Source: Nageia nagi
Taxonomy: Eukaryota > Pinophyta
NCBI GenBank assembly: GCA_050084985.1
Contig: JBITNC010000001.1
Span: 91,760,001 to 91,824,000, forward strand
DNA length: 64,000 bases
Direction: 5' to 3'
The notes below the pieces were generated by a model, which did not search any database, had not been told where the DNA came from, and saw only the letters and a list, made by a program, of their open reading frames with translations. Of the stretch, positions 1 through 10,729 are shown piece after piece (within the stretch, counting starts at the first letter, position 1; every line of letters begins with the position of its first letter). Both the position numbers and the translations under genes were made by a program.

Positions 1-59
1 CATAATTTTCTCTTCACTCCACTTCTACCTCCTTAGGGTAGTCAGGGATGCTTTTGAGA

Positions 60-1465
60 TGGAGTCCATCTTAGGGTCAAAATTGGCTTTCTTCTCATAA
101 AAGCTCATCCATGGAGGCAATAAATCTTTTAAAATAAGTTCCAAGGCATCACCCAATCTTCACTTGCTAGATTTCTCCACTGCTCGAACTCTGACCTTAT
201 ATTTGCCTTGAAGCCTGAAGGATTAGGCTGGCTTCTCAACTTCTTACTGAAAATATCCTCCAGTCATACAATAAAAATTGGTTTATTTTTTTAAGTCTCA
301 ACCCCAAAAGCTTTTATTCTAGACCCTTGCTTCTACCCCTACTCTACAACACCAAATCATGGACTCTAAGTGGGAGGCTGTAAGTGACCCTCTTCTTCAT
401 CGCTATCCTGTACTTGGCATCTATGTAGTCCATCTGCCTAGTGAACTCCATGCTAAAAACCCAATCTGTGACATGAATAGGTAGCAAAAATGGAGCCCCT
501 AAAAAACTATGCAACCTTATGAAAGTCCCCTCCTCGGCAAAAAACCAATCTCCTATCTCGCCATGTGCATCCTGAGGTATAGTTGGGAGGCTACCAGATC
601 CATTAAACTCATTGTTGGAAATAAAAAATGCTCTAAAAAATTGTAATAATCAGCTCCCATTCTAACCTCTTCAGTCCATTTATCTATAGATTTGAGGGAC
701 CTATCCTCACTTTGCTTATTCAGGGTCATTTGAGAAAAATAATCAGAATTCTGATGAATGAATAACCAAATTAGGTATGAGATGAAATCAAAATGGAACC
801 TTCCTCTATTCTTTGTAACTACTAGAGATCCCATTTGAAATAGAAACTGACCAATTATAAATAATGGGGGATCTAGGGTGGGATATTAGGTATGCTATGG
901 TCAGCTTGCTCAGGGAAATATATCTGTCAGATTGCTCTCCTACAACAATTAACAACATGGATAGTAACAACTGAGCATATGTGTTAAAATTGGCTAGCAA
1001 GACTTTTGATTGAGGGACCTCTTTGAAACTCATTACACCCTCTGCATTCTTGTTTAGCCAAGCTAGAAGATTTATTTTCAATTTAGCACTTGGCCTTGTG
1101 TCCCAATTTACTGCCATGGGAGTGGATTGAGGTGGCGGTAGGTTGAAAGCTTTTTCAATTGAAGGGGGGTCCAAGCTGAGAACAATTTTACCAAGAGGAT
1201 TTTTGATAGTCATTGAGGTAGCATCAAACCCCCTTTTTACTAAATCTACCAACTTAGGGGTTGGAAGGCATCTATGGAGAATGAAATACCTTAACCTTGA
1301 CCCCATGGGAGCATGTGCAATATGGTTAAAGGTAAAATTTAGGCACTTACCTTCAGCTATGCCCTTAGGATTTTTGTTTTGAGCTATTATTTTGGTGTCT
1401 TGTGGCAATTCCATTGAATCAATAACTCCTTTAGTGAATTTGGTTTGAGGGGGGGCCATGCTCAA
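60..1465 (-). pseudogene. gypsy-1 ORF3 (unrecognised extra protein downstream of integrase)
   Basis: An open stretch of 219 codons (1465-806) is followed in another frame by 93 codons (834-553) and further readable sequence toward the left edge. I do not recognise the family. The N-terminal part starts MSMAPPQTKFTKG and includes APMGSRLRYFILHRCLPTP. A later block around 530-350 reads IGDWFFAEEG, then FLLPIHVTDW and RQMDYIDAKY; the matching block in gypsy-2 ORF3 is IGDWYFLKDQ and FLFPKYVT, so the two proteins are homologous. It lies in sense orientation after integrase, where plant gypsy elements often carry an additional ORF. It is broken by a frameshift near 820 and by stops, and its C-terminus is outside the window. 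Confidence 0.6.
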
Positions 1466-2049
1466 TATTCTGAAATACTCTGCTTACTATGATCACTATC
1501 GATAATATTCTGTGCTTCTTACCTTTTGATCGTTAGCTCTCTTGTGAATTTGAAGTTTGGGTAAATTTAAAATAAACCACCTTTGGCCCTTTTAAAATCA
1601 GCTTCAAGGGTTAATGCACCACCTTTTAATTACACAAATAACTCCACTAGTACTTTCATTTATAACAGATTTGATCTTTCATGATTTTCTTCGAAATCTC
1701 AAGATTTGATACTACTAATTTTCTCAAAAGTCTAATTCTATCAACGTAAACATGTTATTCCCATTAATATTTCACTGCTATTAAATGACAAATAATAATC
1801 ACACTTGGTTAAAATAAATGAACACAACATGCTATTTACAATATGTACAAATCATATCCTTTCTTTTGATCAATCTCCTACACATGGGTTTATAATGCTT
1901 TAAATGCTACCCATTTACCAAGATCGATAGCTACCACCTGTCCAATTTTGCTATTTCAGATGAGTTTTTTCCTACACATCTAGCTATCATGTAAGGTCTA
2001 GACCATAAGGACTCAAACTTTTTATGTTTTCCTACCTTAGCTCTCTCCT

Positions 2050-2990
2050 CATTCCATTTCAATACCAGATCTCCCTCTTTAAAATTTTTCGAAGTGCTTT
2101 TTGGTTATCAAACCAGTTCTTAACTATTTCATTTCTGTTTTGCAAATTTTGATATGATTGATTCTATAGTTCTTCCAAGTGTAATAATTCATTCATGAAC
2201 TTGTAATGGTTCAAAATCTTCCCCATACTTTGTAAAATTTTCAAAGTTGGAAGCTCAAAATGACTTGGTAATACAGCCCTTTTACCGTACACTAATGTAT
2301 ATAGGCTGGCCTTAATAGCTAGCTTCATTATGATCCTGTCTACCCACAATGCCCAATTGAGCTTTTCATGCCAAGTCCAGGGATTATCTTCCACTATTCT
2401 TTTGAGAATTTGGATCAAATTCTTGTTCATAGACTCAGCCAGCCCATTACCCTGAGGGTAATAATTTGAAGATGTCTTCCAATAGATACCAAACCTCATG
2501 GCAAAATCAGTAACCTCTACCCCCACAAGTGCTAAGCCATTATCTGAAATGATCATTTGGGGAACACCATACCTGGTGATTAATTTCTCAATAAATTTTA
2601 GAACAATCTTCTAATTTGCTTCCTTTACAACCTCTACTTCTGCCCATCTGGTGAAAAAGTCTATAGCAGTGAGAATGAATTTGTGCCCAAATGATGAATT
2701 GGGATTAATAACTCTAATAAAATATAACCCCCATTGTTGGAAAGGTTCTTCAGCCTAAATTGGTTCTAGTGGTAATGCTGCATTTCTCTTCCTTCCCATG
2801 AATCTCTGACATTTCTCACAGCTCTGGGATTTTGCAAAGGCTTCTTTAAACATAGTAGGCCAATAATATCCAGCTTGGATGATCTTACTCACCATTGTGT
2901 ATCCTGAATAATGACCTCCAAATATTCCAGAATGAAATTCTTTATCAACTTTGCTATCTTTATTGTGGGTACACATCTTAACAAAACACC
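2050..2990 (-). pseudogene. gypsy-1 integrase (degenerate)
   Basis: Integrase inserts the cDNA copy into host DNA. The N-terminal zinc-binding part lies at 2976-2755, with FGGHYSG, AGYYWPTMF and the paired cysteines CEKCQR. The catalytic core follows, with AIDFFTRWAEV near 2670, ISDNGL near 2550 and YYPQGNGLAES near 2460, which carry the three acidic residues of the D,D-E triad. The C-terminal part reaches about 2000 and contains PYGLDL. Two open segments (2976-2755 and 2556-2164) are separated by stops such as the one after EPI at 2755. The family is clear from the motifs; the copy cannot be functional as it stands. Confidence 0.85.
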
Positions 2991-3189
2991 ATCATGATTC
3001 CTTCTATATAGTACTTGATCTATCTCTGTGTAATTTTGAGTGTGTATTCTGAACTACCTCCTCTGGGATGCATTCATGTTAACAAGGAGCTTCCCAAACT
3101 CAAAATATCTACTTAATTGATCCATCTAATCATCTATTGTGTTCTCATATCCTGGCTCTGGGGTTTCTTGTTCAATGAAACATATCATC

Positions 3190-3720
3190 CCTTCATCTGG
3201 TGGCATGGGTTTCGCAAGCTGTTCACAAAGTGCTCTTCCTTTTATGAGCTTGGTAGGCTAAATCTCTACATCATACTTGAGGATTTTTGAAATCCAACTG
3301 GGTCTTCCTTCCCTAATTTCTCCCTACATAATGTAAGATCTAACATCTAGATGAATGGTTAGGATCAAAACCTTACTCTAAGCTACATAATGCTTCAATT
3401 TACCAAGAGCTTTAAGAATCACCAACACTTGTTTCTCAATAAATGTGTACTTTTCCTCACAATTACTCAAGGTCTAACTAAAAAATGCAATAGGGTATTA
3501 TTCCTTTCTTTCATACCTCTGTGTTAAGACAGTTGCTACACTGGTATCAAAACCATAAGCATATAGAATGACCTCTTTGCTAAAGTCTGGGTTTCCTAGT
3601 ATAGGAGCTTTAGTAATTACCACCTTGATTTTTTGAAAAGCTTCTTTACCTTCTTTAGTCCACACAAAAGGAGTATCTTTTTTTAACATCCGGGTGATGG
3701 GTTTCATAATACTTGAGAAA
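3190..3720 (-). pseudogene. gypsy-1 RT-linked RNase H (degenerate)
   Basis: This is the RNase H normally fused to the C-terminus of Ty3/gypsy reverse transcriptase, which removes RNA from the RNA-DNA hybrid. Visible motifs include PFVWTKEGKEAFQKIK, then APILGNPDFSKEVILYA, and FIEKQVLVILKALGKLKHY. The open frame continues from the RT thumb without a break down to a stop near 3500; the rest is readable through several stops. Downstream, in minus orientation, comes the linker to integrase with the motif QVLYRRNHDGVLLRCV near 2990. This copy is inactive because of the stops. Confidence 0.75.
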
Positions 3721-4480
3721 TATTGAATGAATCTCCTGACAAAATTAATTTGACTAAGAAAGGACTGCAGGGACTTCTTATTGGATAGAAGAACTAAGTC
3801 ATTTATCATTTTAATCCTATCTGGATCAATAACCCAACCTTCTTTTGAAATAACATGACCCAGTAATTTTCCCTCATCTATTGCAAAGACTGACTTTTTA
3901 GGATTCAAAGATATGCCATACCTTTTACATTTGATGAAGGCCTACTCCAGGTGATGAACATGTAAATTTTTGTCATATGAGAAAATAGTAATATCATCAA
4001 GATACACCAATACTCTCTTGTTTACTAACTCTCTAAAGGCGTGATCCATAGCTCTTTGGAAAGTAGCTCCTGCATTGGATAGTCTGAAAGGCATTCTATG
4101 AAAAGCAAATGTGCCCCATTTAGTTGTAAAAGCTATTTTAAATTGATCTTCATTCTGGACCTAAACCTAATTGTACCTGAAGAAACTATCTATCAAAGAG
4201 AACTTTTTGACACCAGCTATAGTATTTAGTATCTATTCCATTGGCGGTAAGGGATAGTGATCTTTCAAAGATACTCTATTTAAGCCTCGTAAATCCACAC
4301 ACAACCTTATATCACCATTTTTCTTTCAGATAGGCATAATATTAGCTACCTAAGTGGAATGCTTGATGGGATAAATTATCCTAGCCTTGTATAATTTCAA
4401 AACCTCCTGCTTCATGGCAATTTCAATCTTAGGGTTTACTGGTCTTTGTTTTTGTCTGACTAGTTTAGCATCATCTATCA
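3720..4480 (-). pseudogene. gypsy-1 reverse transcriptase (degenerate)
   Basis: Reverse transcriptase of the Ty3/gypsy class. In order it shows ARIIYPIKHST near 4370, [37 protein letters not shown] near 4110, NAGATFQRAMDHAFREL, the catalytic VYLDDI at about 3990-4006, LNPKKSVFAIDEGKLLGHV and NFVRRFIQYFSSIMKPITR. The YLDD box is retained. Several stops interrupt the first two thirds. Upstream (4480-4930) is a linker with ALKED-like acidic text and no recognised domain. RT here is preceded, not followed, by the archaeal-like RNase H, which is unusual. Confidence 0.88.
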
Positions 4481-4929
4481 ACTCAATTGTATGTTGTATC
4501 ACTAATCTATCAAAAACATTTAAATCATCATAAGACCAAGCAATAACATCAATATATGTTTTGCATAATTGTACAATTTCCTGAATCTATTCCAGAGTAT
4601 TAGATATACCAATTTTTAATGACTTACCTGGAAAAACTTCATGTTCTTTATAGTTATCTAGGTTTATATTCATACCTCTTCTTTTTACTTGGTCACTCTT
4701 GTCAAACAATCCTTTGAATGGAATCAAATCCTTAGGGATTTTATTATTGTTCAGCTAAATTATGTCTTGCTCTCAAAAACTTCAGAGTCCTCTTCACCTA
4801 CTACATGACATACAGCTTGTTCTAATAAAAATTGGTTAATTTGAGCCTCATCTTGGAACACCTACCAAAAGGAATCATTATCTGGGATTGACAGCTTGAA
4901 AATGAGCTGAACACCCTTCCTTCGGAACC

Positions 4930-5330
4930 AATCATTAGTAGGATCAAAACTAGCTCCCATTTGTGCTAAGGTGTCAGCTTCTTGGTTGAATTTTCTTTGG
5001 GATAGATCAAATATGTAATGCTTTGAAATGCTCAAATAGATCCCAAACCTGATTCCTGTAAGATTTCAAATAATGATGATTGATTGAACATTTACCTACC
5101 ACCTATTTCACGATCAACTCTAAATCCCCTTTGATATTTAAACACTAAATTTTCATTTTGATGGCTTGTTCTAGTCCAAGGCAAAGAGCTTCATATTCTA
5201 CTACATTATTGGAACATAACCAAGTGAGTCTGAAAGAAAATTTATGTACCTTACCATTTGGGTTGGTCAGGATAATTTTAGCTCCAGATCCATTTTTGGA
5301 TCTTGCCCCATCAAAAGACATCTCCCAAAT
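4930..5330 (-). pseudogene. gypsy-1 second RNase H (archaeal-like), located upstream of RT
   Basis: A complete RNase H fold can be read in the minus strand between protease and RT. The four acidic landmarks are visible: FDGARSKNGSGAKIIL (first Asp, codon at about 5310), NNVVEYEALCLGL (Glu), KGDLELIV (Asp) and NQEADTLAQMGASF (last Asp, near 4974). The GSGA and EYEAL style is that of the archaeal-like RNase H of plant Tat elements, not the gypsy RNase H already present after RT. In known Tat elements this domain sits after the RT-linked RNase H, so its position here is a domain permutation. Stops at two or three codons make it a pseudogene. Confidence 0.8.
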
Positions 5331-5339
5331 TTCATTTCT

Positions 5340-5796
5340 CTAGAAATCTTCCCTTGTGAGTTCTGGGATGAAACATTTTGATTCCATTAAACAATAATTT
5401 CCAAGCTCCAGGTCGTAGATAGTGTTGAGCATACTCATACTACAAGGGTGTTTGGTTTGCAGTTCTTCTAGCAATTCATCTAATTCTTCCAATTCACCAA
5501 AGATTGCATAAACCTCCTCCTTTTTCTCTATGTGAAACTCAGAAATTTCCTCATTATTTAGTCTTACCCTCTTATTTCCATAAGGGATCAAATAATGGGT
5601 GTAGTCTATTGCTAGATAACCCCCTATTTTAGCTGTAAATTCTCTAAATAGACATAGCCCAAACAAAGGGGGCAGCTCAACAACTACAACTTCTTGAGTA
5701 ATAATTATAGAGGGACACTTATGTATTTTCAGGACTATATCTTTGATCACTCCTACTATTTTGACAGGTGTGGAATCTAGTTGTAGTACTCCGGTG
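5340..5796 (-). pseudogene. gypsy-1 protease, C-terminal part (split by copia-A)
   Basis: The second half of the retroviral-type aspartic protease. Read on the minus strand it starts with VLQLDSTPVKIVGVIKDI and continues through IITQEVVVVELPPLFGLCL and IGGYLAIDYTHYLIPYGNKR. The gypsy-2 copy reads VIQLDSSSIDVVGSVKGI and IIVVDLPPLFGICLSKKF at the same place, which confirms identity. The first half, with the catalytic loop, lies at 12818-13094 on the far side of copia-A; removing copia-A and one copy of CGGTG joins the two. After the domain comes an acidic Glu/Leu-rich linker (EELDELLEELQ) leading to the RNase H. Confidence 0.85.
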
Positions 5797-6306
5797 TGTG
5801 TTAGAATTTGTAATGAAATATTGTGAATATCTAAAACTCCTTGTAAATTCAATTAATCACTTAAGGGTATGTAGATACCTTAAGAGATTAATAGAATTCT
5901 TTAATATGTAGACTTTGACTTTACCAAAGTGGTTAGTTGGTAGGTTGAAGTTTGGTGATACATTTAATGTAACCCTAACCTTACCCTTGGGTTAAAGGAA
6001 GGTTAGGGAGGTGCTCTAAAGCTATAAATAGAGGGCCTCTCCTCTTGTATCATATCTAAGTCTTGGAGTAAGATTACTCTACTTGGTTGTGTAGGAGAGA
6101 GCTAGAGAATAGTTGTAAGAGAGACATAGCAAGAGAATAAGAGAACTAGTTGTGGATGTACTCCCAAGGAGGGAGGAACCACATTATATTGGTGTCATAT
6201 TATGTGAATGATGTTCTTAGAATTATAGATGTGTTATCTTGTGTACACTTGAGTTTCCTAGTCTAAGGTCCTAGAGGATTTGTTTAGATCTAGTTCAAAT
6301 CCTTCA
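5797..6306 (+). repeat. copia-A 5' LTR
   Basis: Direct repeat of 12312-12817. It begins TGTTAGAATTTG at 5799 (two extra bases precede it) and ends TCCTTCA at 6306. It contains the promoter inverted repeat and TATA box listed separately. The few differences from the 3' LTR are single substitutions and 1-bp indels. Confidence 0.95.
5973..6030 (+). promoter_or_regulatory. copia-A LTR promoter: 10-bp inverted repeat and TATA box
   Basis: CCCTAACCTT (5973-5982) is an exact reverse complement of AAGGTTAGGG (5999-6008); a smaller ACCC/GGGT stem sits inside. The TATA box CTATAAATAGAG begins at 6022, 14 bp further on. The same architecture occurs in the LTRs of copia-E and, shorter, copia-B. TATA function is inferred from position and sequence. 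Confidence 0.7.
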
Positions 6307-6308
6307 AT

Positions 6309-6320
6309 TGGTATCAGAGC
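6309..6320 (+). other. copia-A primer binding site (tRNA-iMet)
   Basis: TGGTATCAGAGC, two bases after the LTR end, is complementary to the 3' end of plant initiator methionine tRNA, the standard primer of plant copia elements. Confidence 0.93.
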
Positions 6321-6408
6321 CTTGTTGTGGAAGCTCTTCTTTTGGTGTGGAAGCTACATCTTGGAGGTTCATTCTTCTTCACTCCTCATCTTTCACCCCC
6401 TTGGTGAG

Positions 6409-9249
6409 GTAAATTTTAAAGAGCAGGTATAAAGATTCTCCTCATTTGGTCATTTATTTTGATTATTACATAATGCTACTAACACCTTATTTGCTATGTG
6501 TTAGCCCTTTTAAGTTATGATTAACAAGTTGCAATTTTTTTTACTAATCCTCTATGTTACTTACAATTTTAAATTGCTATAGTTCTTTTAAAAAGGGTTA
6601 GTATACAAAAAATTGTAATTTGTTATTCATATTATGTTGAACTTAAAAGTATGTGTTGGTTCAATTATTTGATTAAATACCCATATATGATGCAAAATTG
6701 CAATATGTTTACTAACATTTTTTATGTTAGTAGTATTATGTTATTTGCTTAAAAAAAATAGTACTCTATTGTTGTAAAAAGGTTCTCCTACATAAACTAC
6801 CATTTTGTTTATGTTAATGGCATTTCTAAGAAAGGCATAAACATTTAAAAACAAAATTTTAGAAAGGAAGACAAATTTTTTAAGGGCACCATAATATATA
6901 TTACATTGGTTTAAACTATAGTCAAAAGCTATATATATTTTTATTTGTTTAAACTATAATATATATATATGTATTGTTTATATTTTAAATTCATTTAAAA
7001 TATAATAAAACAAAATAACTATTAGTTATAGGGGGGCAATTTATTTTTGTTTTTGTTTAAAATAATTACAAAAATTATATATCTATTTTTTTATTATTGG
7101 TGAGGGCAAATAAAAATAAAATTATTGTCACGTTCAATAAATTAAATCAAATACAATTTAAACGGGGGGGTCAGGGGGGTCCTCCATGCGTGCGCGGCCT
7201 CTGGTGGCTCCTCCTGCCCACCACCGCACCGTGCTCCTCCACCTCCACGCATGCCTCCCCTGCTCGCCTGCCTCTGGCTCCTCCCGTGCCAGCTCCTCTT
7301 CCCCCTTGGTTCCTGACTCCAACTGCACCCCCGATCTACTCACCAAACTGCTATGTTGCACAAGAACATGCAGCCATCACTTCCTAGACTATCTCTGCTT
7401 GCAGGATATGCACCAAATGGATACATTGAACTTGCTCCTGAATTGTTTGCCATGCTACATGATGCCGACATGTACTCTAGATTACTCAACTCGCTAATAG
7501 GCCAGGACCCCCACGGGCGGCTGCAGACACCACCGTTGCATGGCTTGTCATGGTGCAGCTTGCATTTCATGGGCTGCCATGCTCACTACATATGCTGCCC
7601 TTCTCCCTCACCCACATTGTAGGCAAGCCCCGGCACGTAACTTATTTGTAGGCTATCCAACATGCACCACAGATCTGCCCCCCATGTAGCATAGGTTCTA
7701 TTTTTTTTTAAACATCAATCTCTCCCTCGCCGCCCTGAAGTCATGCTCGTGGCTGGTCAACCACCTACTGGCCGCCCCATGTGGCCTCCGCCTGCCATGC
7801 CCCACACGCCTCCCATGACTTCCACCCCTCTACGCGGCCTCCTTGCCACCTAGGACTCCCTCTATCCAGCCTCTCCACCTCCCTGAGGCTTACACTTGGC
7901 CTTTCCAATTTTTTTGTCAACTTTAGTTGTTGAGCCTTAATTTTTTTTTCCCCTACATATTTGATTTGATTTTTTTTTCAAAACAAGGGGGGGAGTCATA
8001 TTTTAAAACTACAAAGCATTTAATTGTTTATTGACTTAGGAGTATTTTTTAGTGCTTAAAGTTGGAGAAGCATTACCAATTGGGGTATAGGTCTCCTATT
8101 ACAACTAGCACACTTCTTCTTCTTAGGCCTTTTTTACTTACTTGTTTACAAGTCAATTGCTCCCATTCAATGCACTTAGGAGTACTTAGACTATTTCTAC
8201 TATTCTACTCAACATTGCATGTTTAATTTCAGTGCATATGCAATCTCTAAGCATAGTAAAAAGGGATAACACTTTAAGTAAAAAGGGGGGCATTGGTATA
8301 AATTTTACTTAACTTTTATCTAGATGTTGCATGCTAGACTTATGATGCATGTATCTTTATCTTGTTTGAAGAATATGCTTAGGACTTAAATTTTTAATGC
8401 ATGATGCATGCTTACTTAAATTTTTAAGTAATGAAACAATGCATGTTATGAATTAAATACTAAGTAGGACTTAGTTCTTTGTTTAATTCATTAAATGCTT
8501 GAATAAATTGAGAAAAATATGAACAATGTAAAAGTCCTTTAGGGGTTAGTACAAAACCCATTGGACTCAATTTTTGGCCTCTTAAGGTTTCAAGTTCGTG
8601 TGGATGGAGTATTTTCACTTTACTTTATATTTTTTGCACATTTGCTTATACTTGCAATACACAAAAATTTGAAAGTAACCCCTAAAATGAATACATCCGC
8701 ACGTATTTTCCACAACATGACTTGTTTGGAGAGCCATGAGGTGAGGACAGGGCAGACTGGAGCCTTTTTAGTCTGAAGAACTGAGTGGTGGTAAGTCCAT
8801 CTTAATTACCCCTAAGACCTCTGTTGGATTGGACATAACTCTATTAGGTGGACAGGCATGTGTGTAGTGATACCACATGTCCGCACGTCCATTCAAGGAT
8901 TATCCTGATAACCTAGGAGGAAAACTGAAAACCCTAATCAAGATAATTAAAATGGCCGGTCCAAGATATGTCGGATCCTTGGAAAATAGTAGGTACTTCT
9001 CCTTGTGAGAGTATATCACTGACCAAGGTGAACTGGTTGAGGACTGGTAGTACCTGGGCTCCACCTTGCGGGCATCCAGGTGAAGGCCTAATTCTATATA
9101 AGAAAACAACCCCAACTTTATCCTTCTATGGATCGTGGTTAATGAGTTTACACATGTGGGACATGTTTGCTTATTAGATGTTTTATATGTATAGATGGAA
9201 AAATTGTAAAAATTTACATTCTTATTGCATATTTATTTGTTTTTTGTAG
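6409..9249 (+). other. copia-A long leader, possible intron before gag
   Basis: The 2.9 kb between primer site and gag has no credible long ORF. It starts with a splice-donor-like GAG|GTAAAT (GT at 6409-6410) about 90 bp after the primer site. It ends with a pyrimidine-rich TTTGTTTTTTGTAG, AG at 9248-9249, directly before the gag ATG at 9252. Splicing is inference from these boundaries and from a similar donor in copia-B and copia-E. The leader contains the GC-rich island (7160-7890) and a cluster of TGCATG motifs (8320-8450). Confidence 0.45.
7160..7890 (+). other. GC-rich island inside the copia-A leader
   Basis: A sharply bounded GC-rich, CpG-containing stretch within AT-rich DNA. It starts after a run of seven G at 7163 and fades after about 7890. 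Overlapping open frames occur on both strands (for instance 7186-7497 plus, 7353-7622 plus, 7340-7570 minus), as expected in GC-rich DNA, and none resembles a retrotransposon protein. A captured host fragment is possible. I cannot identify its source. Confidence 0.5.
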
Positions 9250-9251
9250 CA

Positions 9252-10409
9252 ATGGTTGAAACCTTCGTTCCCAAGCACATACTCGATGGCTCCAACTTTG
9301 GAATATGGGAACCTCATATGAAAGCTGAGTTACAAGCAAGGAAGCTATGGCAGATAGTTAGTGAAGACGTGGTTGCTCCTACCGATGAGAAGGCTCTTGA
9401 AGTATACAACTCAAAGAATGAGTTAGCAACTTCAATGATTTATCGTGCAGTTTCAGATGATGTCCTTCTCATGATCTCTTCATCAACTTCAGCAAAGGAA
9501 GCTTGGGATAGGTTAAAGAAAATTTACCTTGGGTCCAAATTTTCAAGGAGTTTTACCATTCTACAAAAGTTGTTGCAGTATCGACAAAGTGAAAATGAAA
9601 GTGCCTCCATCTACTCAAACAAAATCATTGACCTCAGGACACAACTGGTTGGTTGTGGGTGCAACTGGATCAATGATGAGTTCATGGTCTTCATCATTCT
9701 TCAAAGCCTTACTACAAAGTTTAGCAACTTTGTCATAGTTATGGAAACAAGGCTCGATGATGAAGAAGATGTCATCTCACTTGATAACCTTTCTAGACTT
9801 CTTCTAAAGCATGAGGAAACTTTGAACAAGAAAATGTTGAACCTTTCTCCAAAGGACCATAGCATTGCTCTAGGAGCAACCAAAACTCCTTTCAAGAAAA
9901 AGTTCAAACATTACAAATTCAAAGACAACAAGTCCTCATCTACCTTTAGGAAGTATGACAAAAAGGGCAATAACAACAACAATCATGGCAACTACAGGCA
10001 CAGGAATGATAAAGTAGGATCAAGCAATCCAACACCTCAGGAAAAGTTTGATGGGAATTGTAACTTCTGTGGCATCTTTGGGCACAAAGAGTATGATTGT
10101 CGTAAAAAGAAATTTGCTCAAAAAGGAAAGGGAAATGCAAATGTGAGAAATTTCAATAATAAAAAGAAGAACAAGCATGCTGCTTCTGTTGCCTACTACT
10201 CAATGACTCAAACTATTTCAAATGATTGGATTGTTGATTCAGGATGCACTAATCACATGTGTTATGAAAAGGATAAGTTTGAAAACTTTCATAAGTACAA
10301 AAAGGATGCAGTTATGATAGGTGATAATACAGTCCTTGATGTTCACGGAATAGGGAGTGTGAAATTCATGGAAAGACTCTTGATAATGTCTTTTATGTGC
10401 CTAAACTAA
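9252..10409 (+). CDS. copia-A gag with start of protease
   Basis: Open frame of 385 codons from the ATG at 9252 (MVETFVPKHILDGSNFGIW), chosen because the region matches the usual copia Gag start and follows a splice acceptor-like site; an upstream ATG at 9225 adds nine residues. Gag forms the virus-like particle. The UBN2-type gag domain covers about residues 5-200, with SAKEAWDRLKKIYLG. A basic Asn/Lys-rich stretch precedes a CCHC zinc knuckle CNFCGIFGHKEYDC near residue 275. The frame continues into the aspartic protease with WIVDSGCTNHM (catalytic DSG intact). A frameshift near 10365 ends the frame early, so only Gag could be made intact. Confidence 0.9.
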   Translation: MVETFVPKHILDGSNFGIWEPHMKAELQARKLWQIVSEDVVAPTDEKALEVYNSKNELATSMIYRAVSDDVLLMISSSTSAKEAWDRLKKIYLGSKFSRSFTILQKLLQYRQSENESASIYSNKIIDLRTQLVGCGCNWINDEFMVFIILQSLTTKFSNFVIVMETRLDDEEDVISLDNLSRLLLKHEETLNKKMLNLSPKDHSIALGATKTPFKKKFKHYKFKDNKSSSTFRKYDKKGNNNNNHGNYRHRNDKVGSSNPTPQEKFDGNCNFCGIFGHKEYDCRKKKFAQKGKGNANVRNFNNKKKNKHAASVAYYSMTQTISNDWIVDSGCTNHMCYEKDKFENFHKYKKDAVMIGDNTVLDVHGIGSVKFMERLLIMSFMCLN

Positions 10410-10729
10410 GGATGAATCTCATCTCTGTGATTCAGATTACAAGGAAAGGATGCTCATTTGAGTTTACCTCACACTCTTGGTGTGTTAAGAAAGGACTTGC
10501 CACCTTGATGAAAGGATCAGTAAAGGATGACCTTTATATTGTGGATCAAGTACCTTCAAAGATTTATCTTGCTGCAAATGTTTGTTCAAAAGGTAATCTT
10601 TGGCATCAACGATTAGGGCACCTTAACCACAAGAGTATTCAAGATATGAAAACTCAAGCACTTGTGGAAGGTTTACCTAATATTTCACCCACAATTGGTC
10701 TTTGTGAAAGGTGCATTCTAGGAGTGTAA
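10365..10729 (+). pseudogene. copia-A protease end and GAG-pre-integrase zinc domain
   Basis: In a shifted frame the polyprotein continues through YVPKLRMNLISVIQIT to the integrase N-terminal domain: LWHQRLGHLNHKSIQDM, then CERCILG, giving the H-H-C-C zinc ligands. The frame ends at 10729 where integrase is cut off. What follows is already the C-terminal end of RT, so the integrase catalytic core, its C-terminal region and the RT palm are missing, a deletion of roughly 2 kb judged from typical copia pol length. Confidence 0.85.

Noticed and set aside
5158-5343. Plus-strand open frame opposite the gypsy-1 RNase H
   Set aside because: It is the antisense shadow of the RNase H coding sequence.
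7186-7622. Overlapping open frames on both strands in the GC-rich patch
   Set aside because: Long frames arise by chance in GC-rich DNA; none has a recognisable domain, and they overlap in several frames.
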